A stretch of 64,000 bases of DNA, from the NCBI RefSeq assembly GCF_000744105.1, contig NZ_JQLH01000001.1, positions 2,728,001 through 2,792,000 of the forward strand. Direction: 5' to 3'. Below the pieces are notes generated by a model. It searched no databases and was not told the DNA's origin. It worked only from the letters and a program-made list of their open reading frames with translations. Position 1 is the stretch's first letter. Each line of letters begins with the position of its first letter. This document shows positions 19,141 through 27,853 of the stretch, piece by piece. Source of the stretch: Maribacter forsetii DSM 18668. GTDB lineage: Bacteria > Bacteroidota > Bacteroidia > Flavobacteriales > Flavobacteriaceae. Both the position numbers and the translations under genes were made by a program.

Positions 19141-19575
19141 TTAAAAACCCGATTCTTCAGCCATTTTTACAACGCCAACAGTTAAAATTAAATTAGCGAA
19201 ACGTCGTTGTTCACCTGTTTGAATAATCAGCGTGGTATTTTCATCTCTAATTTTATCATAAAAAGCCCAACGTTCCATTTTATCCCAAGTCACATCTCCC
19301 AACAAATTTTTATAGGCATCATGAATTTCTGCATTGGCTTCCGCAGGCTTTTCCATTACTATAGCACCTTGTACAGGACAAACTTCTAATATACCTTCTA
19401 ACACAGTGAGTGCATCTAACAATCCAGGGCGAAAGTTTAAATGAACCGTTGTTGAATTAGGACCTGTCATTGCACCAACAGGTAAATTACCATCTGCAAT
19501 AACCACTTGTGCAAAATGACCTGAGCGCCCAAGCGCTTCCATAATTGTAGGATGAATAACCGGAGTCTTAAGCAT
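19141..19575 (-). CDS. RbsD/FucU family sugar mutarotase
   Basis: A 144-residue member of the RbsD/FucU pyranase/mutarotase family, which speeds anomer interconversion of monosaccharides such as ribose or fucose. The family start (LIxxxxxALGRSGH) with His20, the strand VVIADGNLPV (Asp28) and the C-terminal TGEQRRFANLILTVGV are visible. The usual GHGD is GHFA here, so the sugar specificity may differ. It lies downstream of a short-chain dehydrogenase gene on the same strand, separated by 77 bases containing a hairpin. The pair suggests oxidation of a deoxy- or aldo-sugar, by inference. Confidence 0.85.
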   Translation of the reverse strand: MLKTPVIHPTIMEALGRSGHFAQVVIADGNLPVGAMTGPNSTTVHLNFRPGLLDALTVLEGILEVCPVQGAIVMEKPAEANAEIHDAYKNLLGDVTWDKMERWAFYDKIRDENTTLIIQTGEQRRFANLILTVGVVKMAEESGF

Positions 19576-19603
19576 AATTATATTTTAAGAAGTATTAGAA
19601 TTA

Positions 19604-19633
19604 AAAACTAGTCACCCTAAAGCGACTAGTTTT
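19604..19633 (-). terminator. Hairpin between the SDR and RbsD/FucU-like genes
   Basis: Perfect 10-bp stem AAAACTAGTC / GACTAGTTTT with a 10-nt loop; in the minus direction it is followed by TTTAATTC, so it may be a partial terminator or an RNA-stabilising hairpin within the two-gene unit. Confidence 0.65.
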
Positions 19634-19652
19634 ACAATGATTTTATCGAATA

Positions 19653-20423
19653 TTACATGTTGTAAACTCCGCCATTTATATCAAGCGTAGCTCCAGTAAT
19701 AAAGCCATCATATTCAGAGGCTAAATACAACACAGCTCTGGCAACATCATCTGCATTACCGGCTCTTTGAATAGGAATACCTTTTGTAGTTTCTGCTGCA
19801 GATTCTTTAGTGGTATGTGTATTGTGAAATGAGGTGCCTAAGATTAGTCCTGGTGCAACCGCATTAACTCTTGTTCCCTGAGGCCCCAATTCTGATGCAA
19901 GTGCCCTTGTATAGGTTAAAATAGCTCCTTTACTTGTAGAGTACACCAATGATCCAGGGTGACCGCCTTTACGCCCAGCTAAAGATGCCAAATTAACAAT
20001 GCTACTATTTTCATTCTTTGCCAAATATGGTGCTGCTGCTCGTGTAACGAACATCATTGAAGTCAAATTAATATCCATCACCTTGTGCCAAAATTCTGCT
20101 TCCATTTCGCTTAGTAACTTTCTAGCCACTAAAGACCCGGCATTATTTACAAGAATATTTAGACCGCCTAAAGCTTCAACCGTTTTTTCAACTAATGCAT
20201 TTGCATCTTCTTCTTTGGTTAAATCCCCAGATATTGCAATTGCTTTTAAATCCTTATCGGTCGCGTACTTTACCAATTCATTTGCAGTATCTGAACTAGA
20301 AAAATAATGAATAGCAACATTGGCACCGCTATCAATAAAATGCTTGGTAATTGCCTCTCCAATTCCTTGAGCACCGGCTGTTATGAGTATATTTTTTCCA
20401 GATAATTTGTTACTGTTCGTCAT
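19653..20423 (-). CDS. Short-chain dehydrogenase/reductase (SDR)
   Basis: A 256-residue classical SDR with a Rossmann fold. The cofactor loop is AGAQGIG (16-22; the usual TG is AG), then NNAG at 93-96, catalytic Ser147, Tyr161 and Lys165 (YSTSK) and a C-terminal GGVYNM. The residues after the second strand (HYFSSSD) suggest NADP(H) preference. Substrate unknown; SDRs next to RbsD/FucU mutarotases often oxidise sugars, so a sugar dehydrogenase role is inferred. Its promoter overlaps a strong palindrome resembling GntR-family operators, which points to substrate-induced expression. Confidence 0.88.
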   Translation of the reverse strand: MTNSNKLSGKNILITAGAQGIGEAITKHFIDSGANVAIHYFSSSDTANELVKYATDKDLKAIAISGDLTKEEDANALVEKTVEALGGLNILVNNAGSLVARKLLSEMEAEFWHKVMDINLTSMMFVTRAAAPYLAKNENSSIVNLASLAGRKGGHPGSLVYSTSKGAILTYTRALASELGPQGTRVNAVAPGLILGTSFHNTHTTKESAAETTKGIPIQRAGNADDVARAVLYLASEYDGFITGATLDINGGVYNM

Positions 20424-20494
20424 GATGTTGTAATTATAAAACTTGATTTAATTTTGATTTAATCCTATATCAATTATACAATGTAGAATTGCAC

Positions 20495-20518
20495 AACCAA
20501 ATTGGTTAACCAAATATA
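20495..20518 (-). promoter_or_regulatory. Palindromic operator overlapping the SDR promoter
   Basis: On the minus strand the perfect -7 element TATATTTG (20518-20511) runs into the perfect palindrome TTGGTTAACCAA (20502-20513), itself flanked by a third half-site so that AACCAA / TTGGTT / AACCAA alternate from 20495 to 20513. The half-site TTGGT..ACCAA resembles GntR-family (UxuR/ExuR-like) operators. A repressor bound here would cover the -7 element. No regulator gene is adjacent. Confidence 0.65.
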
Positions 20519-20560
20519 ATCAAAAATGACTCAGTAAACTTTTATCTGATTTTAAAGTAG

Positions 20561-21940
20561 TTAGCTCAAGTAATTTACAAAGTCTGCAACTTTGTTTAAA
20601 CTATACTTTTCTTGTGTACCTTCTTTCATGTTTTTTACAACGAATGAATTCTCATCCAACTCTTGTTCCCCAATCAAAACTACATAAGGTACATTACGAT
20701 TATTGGCATATTTCATTTGTTTTTGCATCTTGGCACTAGAAGGATAAATATCGGCTTTAACACCTTGCTTACGTAATTGACTTACCAGTTTTAAGGCTGC
20801 CATAGCTTCTTTATCTCCAAAATTGACACACAATACTTGTAGAGATTGGTCAATTGCCTCTGGGAAGAGCCCTAAATCTTCTAAAACCAAATAAATACGA
20901 TCTAGACCAAACGATATTCCTACTCCACTTACGTTCTTCAAACCAAAAATACCGGTAAGGTCATCATAGCGACCGCCACCACCTATAGACCCCATTTTCA
21001 CACCTTCTGGCGCTGCAACCTCAAAAATAGCTCCTGTGTAATAATTAAGCCCGCGTGCAAGAGTAACATCTATAGATAAATTAGCGGATTGCAAGCCTAA
21101 AACAGCTATGGTTTCTAAAATAAAACGAAGTTCTTCCAAGCCTTTTTTACCTTCTTCAGAATCTTTCAATAAGGCATCTAAACGCTCTAATTGCTCATCG
21201 TTACTTCCTTGAGGTAAAAATAATGGAGATGCCTTTTCAATTGCTTCCTCAGAAATCCCCTTAGCAAGCATTTCTTTTTTAACTCCGTCCTCCCCTATTT
21301 TATCTAACTTATCTAAAGCAACGGTAAAATCTATAAGTAAATCTTTAGCTCCTATAACTTCTGCTATACCTGCTAATATTTTTCTATTGTTCATTTTTAT
21401 GGTTGCCCCTTCCAATTTTAAATCGGAAAATACGGCATCATATAACTGAATCAATTCCACCTCTTGTAATAAGGAATCTGACCCCACTACATCAGCATCG
21501 CATTGAAAAAATTCTCTAAACCGACCTTTTTGAGGTCTATCCGCTCTCCAAACGGGTTGAATTTGATAACGCTTAAAAGGGAAATCCAACTCGTTTTGGT
21601 GCATTACTACGTACCGTGCAAAGGGAACGGTTAAATCATACCGCAAGGCTTTTTCTGTAATTTTTGGAGCAATACTGTTTGAATTTTTGTCCGCATAAGT
21701 AGCATCATCTACCTTTCTAAGAAAATCTCCGGAATTCAAAATCTTAAAAATCAATCGATCACCTTCTTCTCCATATTTACCCAATAACGTATCTGAATTC
21801 TCAAAAGAAGGGGTTTCAATAGGCTGAAAGCCATACGTTTGAAAGTTTCTTTTAATGATGTCAAATATATAATTACGCTTTGCAATTTCTGATGGATTAA
21901 AATCGCGGGTTCCTTTTGGTATGGATGGTTTCTGTGCCAT
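20561..21940 (-). CDS. hisS: Histidyl-tRNA synthetase
   Basis: A 459-residue class II synthetase that charges tRNA-His. Class II motif 1 lies near the N-terminus ([16 protein letters not shown]), motif 2 in [20 protein letters not shown], the histidine-binding block in [15 protein letters not shown] and GGGGRYDDL, and motif 3 in [17 protein letters not shown]. The C-terminal anticodon-binding domain follows. Slightly longer than the E. coli enzyme (about 424), as is common in Bacteroidota. It has a full promoter just upstream. DUF6495 lies upstream on the same strand. Confidence 0.97.
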   Translation of the reverse strand: MAQKPSIPKGTRDFNPSEIAKRNYIFDIIKRNFQTYGFQPIETPSFENSDTLLGKYGEEGDRLIFKILNSGDFLRKVDDATYADKNSNSIAPKITEKALRYDLTVPFARYVVMHQNELDFPFKRYQIQPVWRADRPQKGRFREFFQCDADVVGSDSLLQEVELIQLYDAVFSDLKLEGATIKMNNRKILAGIAEVIGAKDLLIDFTVALDKLDKIGEDGVKKEMLAKGISEEAIEKASPLFLPQGSNDEQLERLDALLKDSEEGKKGLEELRFILETIAVLGLQSANLSIDVTLARGLNYYTGAIFEVAAPEGVKMGSIGGGGRYDDLTGIFGLKNVSGVGISFGLDRIYLVLEDLGLFPEAIDQSLQVLCVNFGDKEAMAALKLVSQLRKQGVKADIYPSSAKMQKQMKYANNRNVPYVVLIGEQELDENSFVVKNMKEGTQEKYSLNKVADFVNYLS

Positions 21941-21958
21941 TAATTTTTTATTGTATTA

Positions 21959-21987
21959 CAAATATAGCCTTCAAATAACTAAGACAA
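21959..21987 (-). promoter_or_regulatory. Complete promoter for hisS (TTG-N18-TATATTTG)
   Basis: Minus-strand TTG at 21987-21985 and perfect -7 TATATTTG at 21966-21959, spaced 18 bases, 19 bases before the hisS ATG. Leader is very short. Confidence 0.75.
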
Positions 21988-22022
21988 TATTCCTATAGTA
22001 TGAATACTAGATTATTATTGTT

Positions 22023-22499
22023 TTATTTGGTAACGATTATTTTTTCGAACCATTTATACAATTCTCCTTTTGTTATAACCGCTCCTTGCTGAAGTAACAA
22101 AAACTTGTCTACATTTTTATCATCAGTATAAGCTTTTGCAGCGGTCAAATATTCTACGAAATCTGATTGCCAATTTCTCTTGAACCAGTCAAAACCTATT
22201 GGCGTAGTTAAGTCAATTTCAGGATTCATCACTTTTACCGATATCAATTTCATTTCTTTTTCGGTTAAATGAAATAGGTGCATTTGCTTGTCTGAAATAT
22301 TCTCTAAATAAGAAACTTTAGTCAGCACTCCTTCCCATACCAAATCGCTAAAAACATCTAACTCTTCCTCCGCTACTTCTGGTTTATCCTTTTTTATAGT
22401 ATCCCACTCATCGCCAGTTATAGATTGTGTTGCCAGAAAATTAATAAATTCTGGATGCAACTCTTCTAATTGTTCTTTTGTTAGCCTCGTATATTTCAT
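22023..22499 (-). CDS. DUF6495 family protein
   Basis: A 158-residue cytoplasmic protein with no signal or membrane segment. It begins MKYTRLTKEQLEELHPEFIN, a pattern I associate with the DUF6495 family of Flavobacteriia; function unknown. Acidic and helical in appearance, with WFEKIIV at the C-terminus. It lies between the Oar-like receptor (whose terminator is just upstream) and hisS on the same strand. No catalytic motif recognised. Confidence 0.7.
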   Translation of the reverse strand: MKYTRLTKEQLEELHPEFINFLATQSITGDEWDTIKKDKPEVAEEELDVFSDLVWEGVLTKVSYLENISDKQMHLFHLTEKEMKLISVKVMNPEIDLTTPIGFDWFKRNWQSDFVEYLTAAKAYTDDKNVDKFLLLQQGAVITKGELYKWFEKIIVTK

Positions 22500-22511
22500 T
22501 TTGCAAAAATA

Positions 22512-22541
22512 AAAAGCCCCAACATATTTGTTAGGGCTTTT
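22512..22541 (-). terminator. Terminator of the Oar-like receptor gene
   Basis: Stem AAAAGCCC / GGGCTTTT plus inner AAC/GTT; in the minus direction a T-rich tail follows. Located 20 bases after the receptor stop. Confidence 0.85.
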
Positions 22542-22560
22542 ACAACTTAATTTTAAAAAC

Positions 22561-25500
22561 TTAGAAGATATATCTCAATCCTACTTGTGCTTGCCATCTA
22601 GATAATAAACTAGCATCGTACCCAAAAGTTTCTGTTAAATCAGAACTAAACGTATACGTAGGTACGTTTGTATCCGAATCTACAGATACACCAATAGGTT
22701 GTACTGCGTTAGGTTGTTGTACCAAGCCCCAATCAGAACTGATCAAGTTACCTATGTTCAACACATCTACACTAAATTGAATGGTATTGGTTTTACCTTC
22801 AGATACAGTGATTTTATAATCTTGTAAGAACTTAACGTCCCAACGCCCTCTCCATGGCGCTAAAGCTCCGTAACGCTCTGCATATTGACCTCTGCGACCA
22901 CTTAAGTAATCGTCTTGAGCAATGTACGCATCAAAAGCTGTTCCTTGACCAGCACCTGAAAATTGCATTTGTCCTATTTCTGCAGATGTAGGCACATAAA
23001 TTAGGTCATTGATACCAGAACCGTCACCATTAATATCTCCACCATAAGTATAGTTGAATCTACCACCTTGAGCATATTCAAAGAACGTAGAAAGTGTAGT
23101 AGCCCATTTACCGTATTGCCAGTTTTTACTAGCTACACCAATGAATCTATGCTTATCTCCATATTTTGATGGCGCTAGTACATCTGCATTGGCATCATTG
23201 ATAATTGGGTTACCTGCAAAAGCATCTGATGTTATCTCTGCTTCAATTGAATTCACATCTTTAGCATCTAAATAACTATACGCCAACATAGTATACAAAC
23301 CATTGCTGAAGTTTTTCTGAGCTTTTAAAGATGCATTCCAAATTCTACCTTTATTAGAGTTTGTAAATACAAAAGGTCCAGCTCCAAATCCTTCAGAATT
23401 CAATAAATCGTTCGAGGTATAAATTGCTCTATTATCTACTCCTGCCAAGTTAGAAGAAGGCGACGTTAATGCCCAATTCTGCACATGAGGACCATTAATA
23501 TCTTTAGTATACGATACATCTGCCGTAAGCACCATACCATTATCTAAACGCTTATCTGCGCCTAAGTTTGTTCTCCATACTTGTGGAAACTTATAATCTG
23601 GATCAACAGCCTGCAAGAAAAATACGTCTGGAGAAGAAATCTGATTTCCTAACCATACGAATGGGAAACGACCGGTAAACAGACCAGAACCACCACGCAA
23701 TTGAAATGATTTATCATCATAAACATCATAGTTAAAACCAACTCTTGGAGATATCAACCAATCGTTAGAAGGCATTTGCGTGTTATCTATAAATACAGTT
23801 TCCCCTGTATTAGGATTTTGGTATGGCTGATCAGCTATAACAAAACCTCTATCAATAACATCTTGTGCTTTTTCTGCAGAGTCAAAGAACAAAGGCTTAT
23901 CAAAACGAACACCATATGTTAATTTGAATTTCTCATTTACATTCCATTCATCTTGAACATAAAAAGCTAATTGACCCACATTAGTTTCTGCCAATGCCCA
24001 ACCTTCACCATCTGGAACTGCATTATTTGCATTAAATGTTGCTTGTGGACCAGCAAAATCATAGGTAGTTGCATCAAAATCCGCAATATCTACGCTTCCA
24101 AATTTTGAAAATCCGTAAGCTGTTAGATTAAAAGAATTATCGAACATAAACTTCTCTAATGAGAAACCTACGGTATATGTATGATCACCTTTATAGAAAT
24201 TAAGATTGTTCGTTATCTGAAATACCTTTTGATCCAATCTATTATGCGCAGAAAAAGGCTCATGCCCAGCAATTATATAATTAGACCCGTCTTTAGCTAT
24301 ATTAATTGAAGGTGCGGGTGTAGAAAACGGGTTTCTATAATCGTCAAAGTGGGTATATCCTACTTGTAACTTGTTTGAAGCCGTTTCCGATAAGGTCGAG
24401 TTCAATTCAACTTGAATAGACTTTAGGTCATTATTTATTTCATATCCTGAATTCTGAAACTGTAATGTGTTTGCATTAGGACCTCTAAATTGTATTGCCG
24501 TTGGGTGTGCAGGTTTCTCTTGTGAAGATTTCAAAAAGTTATAAATAACAGCCAAACGATTGTTATCATTAATATTCCAATCTAACTTTAAAAGACCTTT
24601 GGTAGATTCTGCATCATGCGTATATCCTGTATAAGCACCAGGATCATAACCAACCGCTAAAAGCTGATCTCTAACCGCGATTAAATCGCTTTCTAAAACC
24701 CTAGATTCATTAATTGCTCCAGAACCGGTGTTTGGCACCCAGCCATTTGTACCTAAATCTGTACGTTCATCTCTTTCAAAGTTGGCAAAGAAAAATAATT
24801 TGTTTTTTACAATTGGTCCGCCGATACTAACTCCGTACTGACTTTGATCCAATTTAGGCTTAACGATGTCATCACCTTTAATTTTACCACCGGTCATATC
24901 TTCATTTCTGAAAAAACCATACACCGTACCGTGAAATTCATTAGAACCACTTTTAGTAACAGCATTTACAGAAGCTCCTGTAAATCCTGATTGAGTAACA
25001 TCATAGGGTGCCGTAGAAACCTGAATTTGCTCAATGGCATCTAATGATATTGGTTGCGAATTTGTCTGACCTCCTGGTGTAGCAGCATCTAAACCAAATG
25101 GGTTGTTGAAAATTGCTCCATCCAATGAAAAGTTGTTGAACTGGTCATTTCTACCTCCAAAAGAATTACCACTAGCGGTAGGCTCTAAACGTGTAAAATC
25201 TTGTGCTGAACGTGAAATAGTCGGTAATCTTGTTAATTCTCTTCTACCTACACTAGTTTCTGCACCTGTTCTATCGCTACTAAAAGTACCTGAACGATCA
25301 GAAACAACCGTAACCTCGTCTAATGCCTGACTTTCACTCGCCAACTTAACATCAACATTGAACGTTTGACCTAAAGATAAATTTACATCCGTAAGCAAAT
25401 AAGGCTTAAAGCCTACATAAGAAATTTCAACCGTGTAAGGACCACCAACACGAAGGTTTAAAAGGTTGAATCTACCATCTTCATTGGTAATTGATCCATA

Positions 25501-25662
25501 TTTTGTTCCTGTTGGGGTGTGAATAGCGACAATATTAGCGCCAAATAGTGATTGATCTTGATCATCCATTACCAAACCTCTAATATTAGAGGTAGTAACT
25601 TGACCATAGGTTGCACTTACAAAAAGCAGCAACAGCAATTGAAAAAACAAGTTGTTTTTCAT
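22561..25662 (-). CDS. Large TonB-dependent receptor, Oar-like
   Basis: A 1033-residue outer-membrane protein of the Oar-like TonB receptor group. Order: signal peptide (1-21, FVSATYGQ), carboxypeptidase regulatory-like domain (about 25-110, VMDDQDQSLFGANIVAIHTP), plug (about 120-250, with FGGRNDQFNNFSLDGAIFNN and GFTGASVNAVTKSGSNEFHG), and a long barrel ending VGLRYIF. ATG at 25662 starts a typical signal sequence; an upstream in-frame ATG at 25752 would place 30 residues before it and overlap the rplI terminator, so it is rejected. No SusD partner adjoins; the substrate is unknown. Confidence 0.92.
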   Translation of the reverse strand: MKNNLFFQLLLLLFVSATYGQVTTSNIRGLVMDDQDQSLFGANIVAIHTPTGTKYGSITNEDGRFNLLNLRVGGPYTVEISYVGFKPYLLTDVNLSLGQTFNVDVKLASESQALDEVTVVSDRSGTFSSDRTGAETSVGRRELTRLPTISRSAQDFTRLEPTASGNSFGGRNDQFNNFSLDGAIFNNPFGLDAATPGGQTNSQPISLDAIEQIQVSTAPYDVTQSGFTGASVNAVTKSGSNEFHGTVYGFFRNEDMTGGKIKGDDIVKPKLDQSQYGVSIGGPIVKNKLFFFANFERDERTDLGTNGWVPNTGSGAINESRVLESDLIAVRDQLLAVGYDPGAYTGYTHDAESTKGLLKLDWNINDNNRLAVIYNFLKSSQEKPAHPTAIQFRGPNANTLQFQNSGYEINNDLKSIQVELNSTLSETASNKLQVGYTHFDDYRNPFSTPAPSINIAKDGSNYIIAGHEPFSAHNRLDQKVFQITNNLNFYKGDHTYTVGFSLEKFMFDNSFNLTAYGFSKFGSVDIADFDATTYDFAGPQATFNANNAVPDGEGWALAETNVGQLAFYVQDEWNVNEKFKLTYGVRFDKPLFFDSAEKAQDVIDRGFVIADQPYQNPNTGETVFIDNTQMPSNDWLISPRVGFNYDVYDDKSFQLRGGSGLFTGRFPFVWLGNQISSPDVFFLQAVDPDYKFPQVWRTNLGADKRLDNGMVLTADVSYTKDINGPHVQNWALTSPSSNLAGVDNRAIYTSNDLLNSEGFGAGPFVFTNSNKGRIWNASLKAQKNFSNGLYTMLAYSYLDAKDVNSIEAEITSDAFAGNPIINDANADVLAPSKYGDKHRFIGVASKNWQYGKWATTLSTFFEYAQGGRFNYTYGGDINGDGSGINDLIYVPTSAEIGQMQFSGAGQGTAFDAYIAQDDYLSGRRGQYAERYGALAPWRGRWDVKFLQDYKITVSEGKTNTIQFSVDVLNIGNLISSDWGLVQQPNAVQPIGVSVDSDTNVPTYTFSSDLTETFGYDASLLSRWQAQVGLRYIF

Positions 25663-25713
25663 TTTTATTGGTTTTGAGTTATTTATGAGTTCTTTAACAA
25701 ACATACCAATAAA

Positions 25714-25741
25714 AAAAGAGCTATGCACGCATAGCTCTTTT
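25714..25741 (-). terminator. Terminator of the rpsF-rpsR-rplI operon
   Basis: Perfect 13-bp stem AAAAGAGCTATGC / GCATAGCTCTTTT with a 2-nt centre, flanked by A-run and T-run so it can work in both directions. Confidence 0.9.
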
Positions 25742-25765
25742 AAATTTATCAACTTAGATAGTTAA

Positions 25766-26218
25766 TTATTTCTGTTCCGCAACTACTTCGAAACCAAAAT
25801 CAACAATCACCTCACGGTGTAATCTAATTTGTGCATTGTAAGGTCCAGTTCTTTTAACTGCACCACCTTGAATACTAATGAATTTTTTGTCAATTGAATG
25901 ACCTTCTTTTTCAATTGCATCAGCCAAATCACCATTAGTAACAGAACCGAATAATTTATCGGCTGCACCAGTCTTTGCAGTGATTTTTAATTCTAAAGCT
26001 TTTAATGCTTCTTCTACTTTCTTAGCAGCATCAACAACTTTTTTATCTTTATGTGCTCTTTGCTTTAAGTTCTCAGCTAAAACTTTTTTAGCAGAAACAG
26101 TAGCCATAGTAGCTAAGCCTTGTGGTATAAGGAAATTTCTTCCGTAACCGTTCTTAACATTTACTACGTCGTCTTTAAAACCTAAATTTTGTACGTCTTC
26201 TTTTAATATAAGCTCCAT
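25766..26218 (-). CDS. rplI: 50S ribosomal protein L9
   Basis: A 150-residue two-domain ribosomal protein. The N-terminal domain shows the signature GFKDDVVNVKNGYGRNFLIP near residues 13-32, followed by the long connecting helix and a C-terminal domain ending VIVDFGFEVV. Normal length. It is the last gene of rpsF-rpsR-rplI, 13 bases after rpsR, followed by a strong terminator. Confidence 0.97.
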   Translation of the reverse strand: MELILKEDVQNLGFKDDVVNVKNGYGRNFLIPQGLATMATVSAKKVLAENLKQRAHKDKKVVDAAKKVEEALKALELKITAKTGAADKLFGSVTNGDLADAIEKEGHSIDKKFISIQGGAVKRTGPYNAQIRLHREVIVDFGFEVVAEQK

Positions 26219-26231
26219 GATTCTTTTCTTA

Positions 26232-26528
26232 TTATTTTAATAAATCAGCAACATATGGCATTAACGCCAAATGACGAGCTCTCTTTACGGCTTGTGCCAC
26301 TTTTCTTTGATACTTCAATGAAGTTCCTGTAAGTCTTCTAGGTAACAATTTACCTTGCTCGTTTACCAACTTCAATAAAAAATCAGCATCTTTATAATCT
26401 ACGTACTTAATACCAGATTTTTTAAAACGACAATACTTCTTCTTAGTGTTGGTTTCAATGTTTAATGGAGTAAGATATCTGATCTCTCCATCTTTTTTTC
26501 CTTTTGCCTGTTGTTGTAATGTTGCCAT
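26232..26528 (-). CDS. rpsR: 30S ribosomal protein S18
   Basis: A 98-residue S18. Recognisable from [20 protein letters not shown], the segment [21 protein letters not shown] and [31 protein letters not shown], read here in parts. It binds S6 in the small-subunit platform. It sits between rpsF and rplI, five and 13 bases apart respectively, as is usual. Confidence 0.97.
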   Translation of the reverse strand: MATLQQQAKGKKDGEIRYLTPLNIETNTKKKYCRFKKSGIKYVDYKDADFLLKLVNEQGKLLPRRLTGTSLKYQRKVAQAVKRARHLALMPYVADLLK

Positions 26529-26533
26529 AATAC

Positions 26534-26875
26534 TTAAGCTTTAGCGGTTTTGTTTCTTGTTCTTCTTTTTTCTGCCCATGCAATTGCGTGCTTGTCCAAT
26601 TTAACGGTCAAGAAACGCATAACACGTTCATCTCTTCTAAACTCTTGCTCGTAAGGTGTAACTACCTCACCAGAGTTAGTAAATTCAAACAAGTGGTAAA
26701 ATCCACTTTTTTTGTTTTGAATAGGATAAGCTAACTTCTTTAGCCCCCAGTTCTCTTTAGCTACCATTTTGGCGCCATTGTTAATTAAGAAATCTTCGAA
26801 TTTCTTAACTGTTTCCTCTATCTGAACATCAGATAGAACGGGATTCAAAATGAAAACAGTTTCGTAATGGTTCAT
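26534..26875 (-). CDS. rpsF: 30S ribosomal protein S6
   Basis: A 113-residue S6 with the family start [16 protein letters not shown], the block [21 protein letters not shown] and [16 protein letters not shown]. It pairs with S18 on the 30S platform. First gene of the operon, with a promoter about 24 bases upstream that leaves a short leader. I looked for the S6:S18-binding leader structure and found no room for it. Confidence 0.97.
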   Translation of the reverse strand: MNHYETVFILNPVLSDVQIEETVKKFEDFLINNGAKMVAKENWGLKKLAYPIQNKKSGFYHLFEFTNSGEVVTPYEQEFRRDERVMRFLTVKLDKHAIAWAEKRRTRNKTAKA

Positions 26876-26898
26876 ATTATATTTGTTTTTAAGGAGTG

Positions 26899-26906
26899 CA
26901 AAAATA
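26899..26906 (-). promoter_or_regulatory. -7 promoter element (TATTTTTG) for rpsF-rpsR-rplI
   Basis: Perfect TAnnTTTG on the minus strand, 24 bases before the rpsF ATG. Confidence 0.65.
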
Positions 26907-27105
26907 GATATTTTTTTAAAATAATTATAAGAAATGCGAATATTCTTCGTTATTGAATGGTAACAACATTAAAAATTAATCCAAATCTTAAATATTATAT
27001 CATTACCAAATACACGATCAACAGTGCATTGTTCACATCTTTTATTGCAGTTCAGCATGTTTTTTCGGTTCTTTGTCGATGATTTAACCCCACAAATCAA
27101 CCCTT

Positions 27106-27798
27106 ATGAAGTTAAGAAGTATCATCGTTGACGAATCATCCATGCAAAGGATGGCCGTTGCCAAGTTGGTAAACAATCATCCGAATTTGACTATGGTAGC
27201 TGAATACAGTAATGCTATCGAGGCTAAAAACGGAATCAAGAACCATGAGATAGATCTTATTTTTCTTGATGTTGAAATGCCAATCATTACAGGATTCGAC
27301 CTACTGGAGTCCCTAGAAAACAGTCCTCAGGTAATTTTGATTACCGGTAAACCAGATTATGCACTTAAAGCATTTGACTATGATGTAACGGATTATTTAC
27401 ATAAACCGATTACCATGGCACGTTTTGACGCATCTGTTAAAAGAGCTGTAGCAAATTACGAACAACTGCACAGAGTCAATGAAGACGAAGAGCATATTTT
27501 TGTAAAGAGTAACCTAAAGAAAAGAAAGGTTATCTTGAATGATATTAAGTGGATCGAAGCACTTGGTGACTATATAAAATTAGTAACTGACGAAGCTAAT
27601 ATCGTAATCTTATCAACAATGAAATCTTTTGAAAAGCAACTGCCAGAAGATAAGTTTTTAAGAATTCACAAATCATATATCATTAACCTAGAAAAGGTTG
27701 AAAAATTCAACAGTAAGAATGTTGAAGTTAGCGGTAGATCAATACCTCTAAGTAGAAATAAAAAGACAGAACTAGCCGAAGCGCTAAGTAACGTATAA
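27106..27798 (+). CDS. LytTR-type response regulator
   Basis: A 230-residue two-domain regulator: receiver domain (about 1-118) with phosphoacceptor Asp55 in LIFLDVEMPI, conserved switch Thr in LITGKP and Lys in YLHKPI; then a LytTR DNA-binding domain (about 128-228) with FVKSNLKKRKV, IKWIEALGDYIKL and FLRIHKSYIINLEKV. In the N-terminal acidic cluster, IIVDES carries Asp9 and Glu10. No LytS/histidine kinase gene is adjacent, so it is an orphan here. Single gene ending in a perfect bidirectional terminator. Confidence 0.93.
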   Translation: MKLRSIIVDESSMQRMAVAKLVNNHPNLTMVAEYSNAIEAKNGIKNHEIDLIFLDVEMPIITGFDLLESLENSPQVILITGKPDYALKAFDYDVTDYLHKPITMARFDASVKRAVANYEQLHRVNEDEEHIFVKSNLKKRKVILNDIKWIEALGDYIKLVTDEANIVILSTMKSFEKQLPEDKFLRIHKSYIINLEKVEKFNSKNVEVSGRSIPLSRNKKTELAEALSNV

Positions 27799-27820
27799 TA
27801 TATGGTATAATTTTACTTTC

Positions 27821-27850
27821 AAAAAAGACCGCTAATTAGCGGTCTTTTTT
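27821..27850. terminator. Bidirectional terminator between the LytTR gene and priA
   Basis: A 30-base perfect palindrome with A-run and T-run: stem GACCGCTAA / TTAGCGGTC with six flanking A-T pairs. Serves both convergent genes. Confidence 0.93.
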
Positions 27851-27853
27851 AGT

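Noticed and set aside
25663..25752. Upstream start of the Oar-like receptor
   Set aside because: It would put 30 residues before a normal signal peptide and read through the rplI operon terminator at 25714-25741.
26876..27105. S6:S18-binding leader RNA before rpsF
   Set aside because: The promoter sits 24 bases before the ATG, leaving no space for the structure, and I see no CCG-type apical motif.
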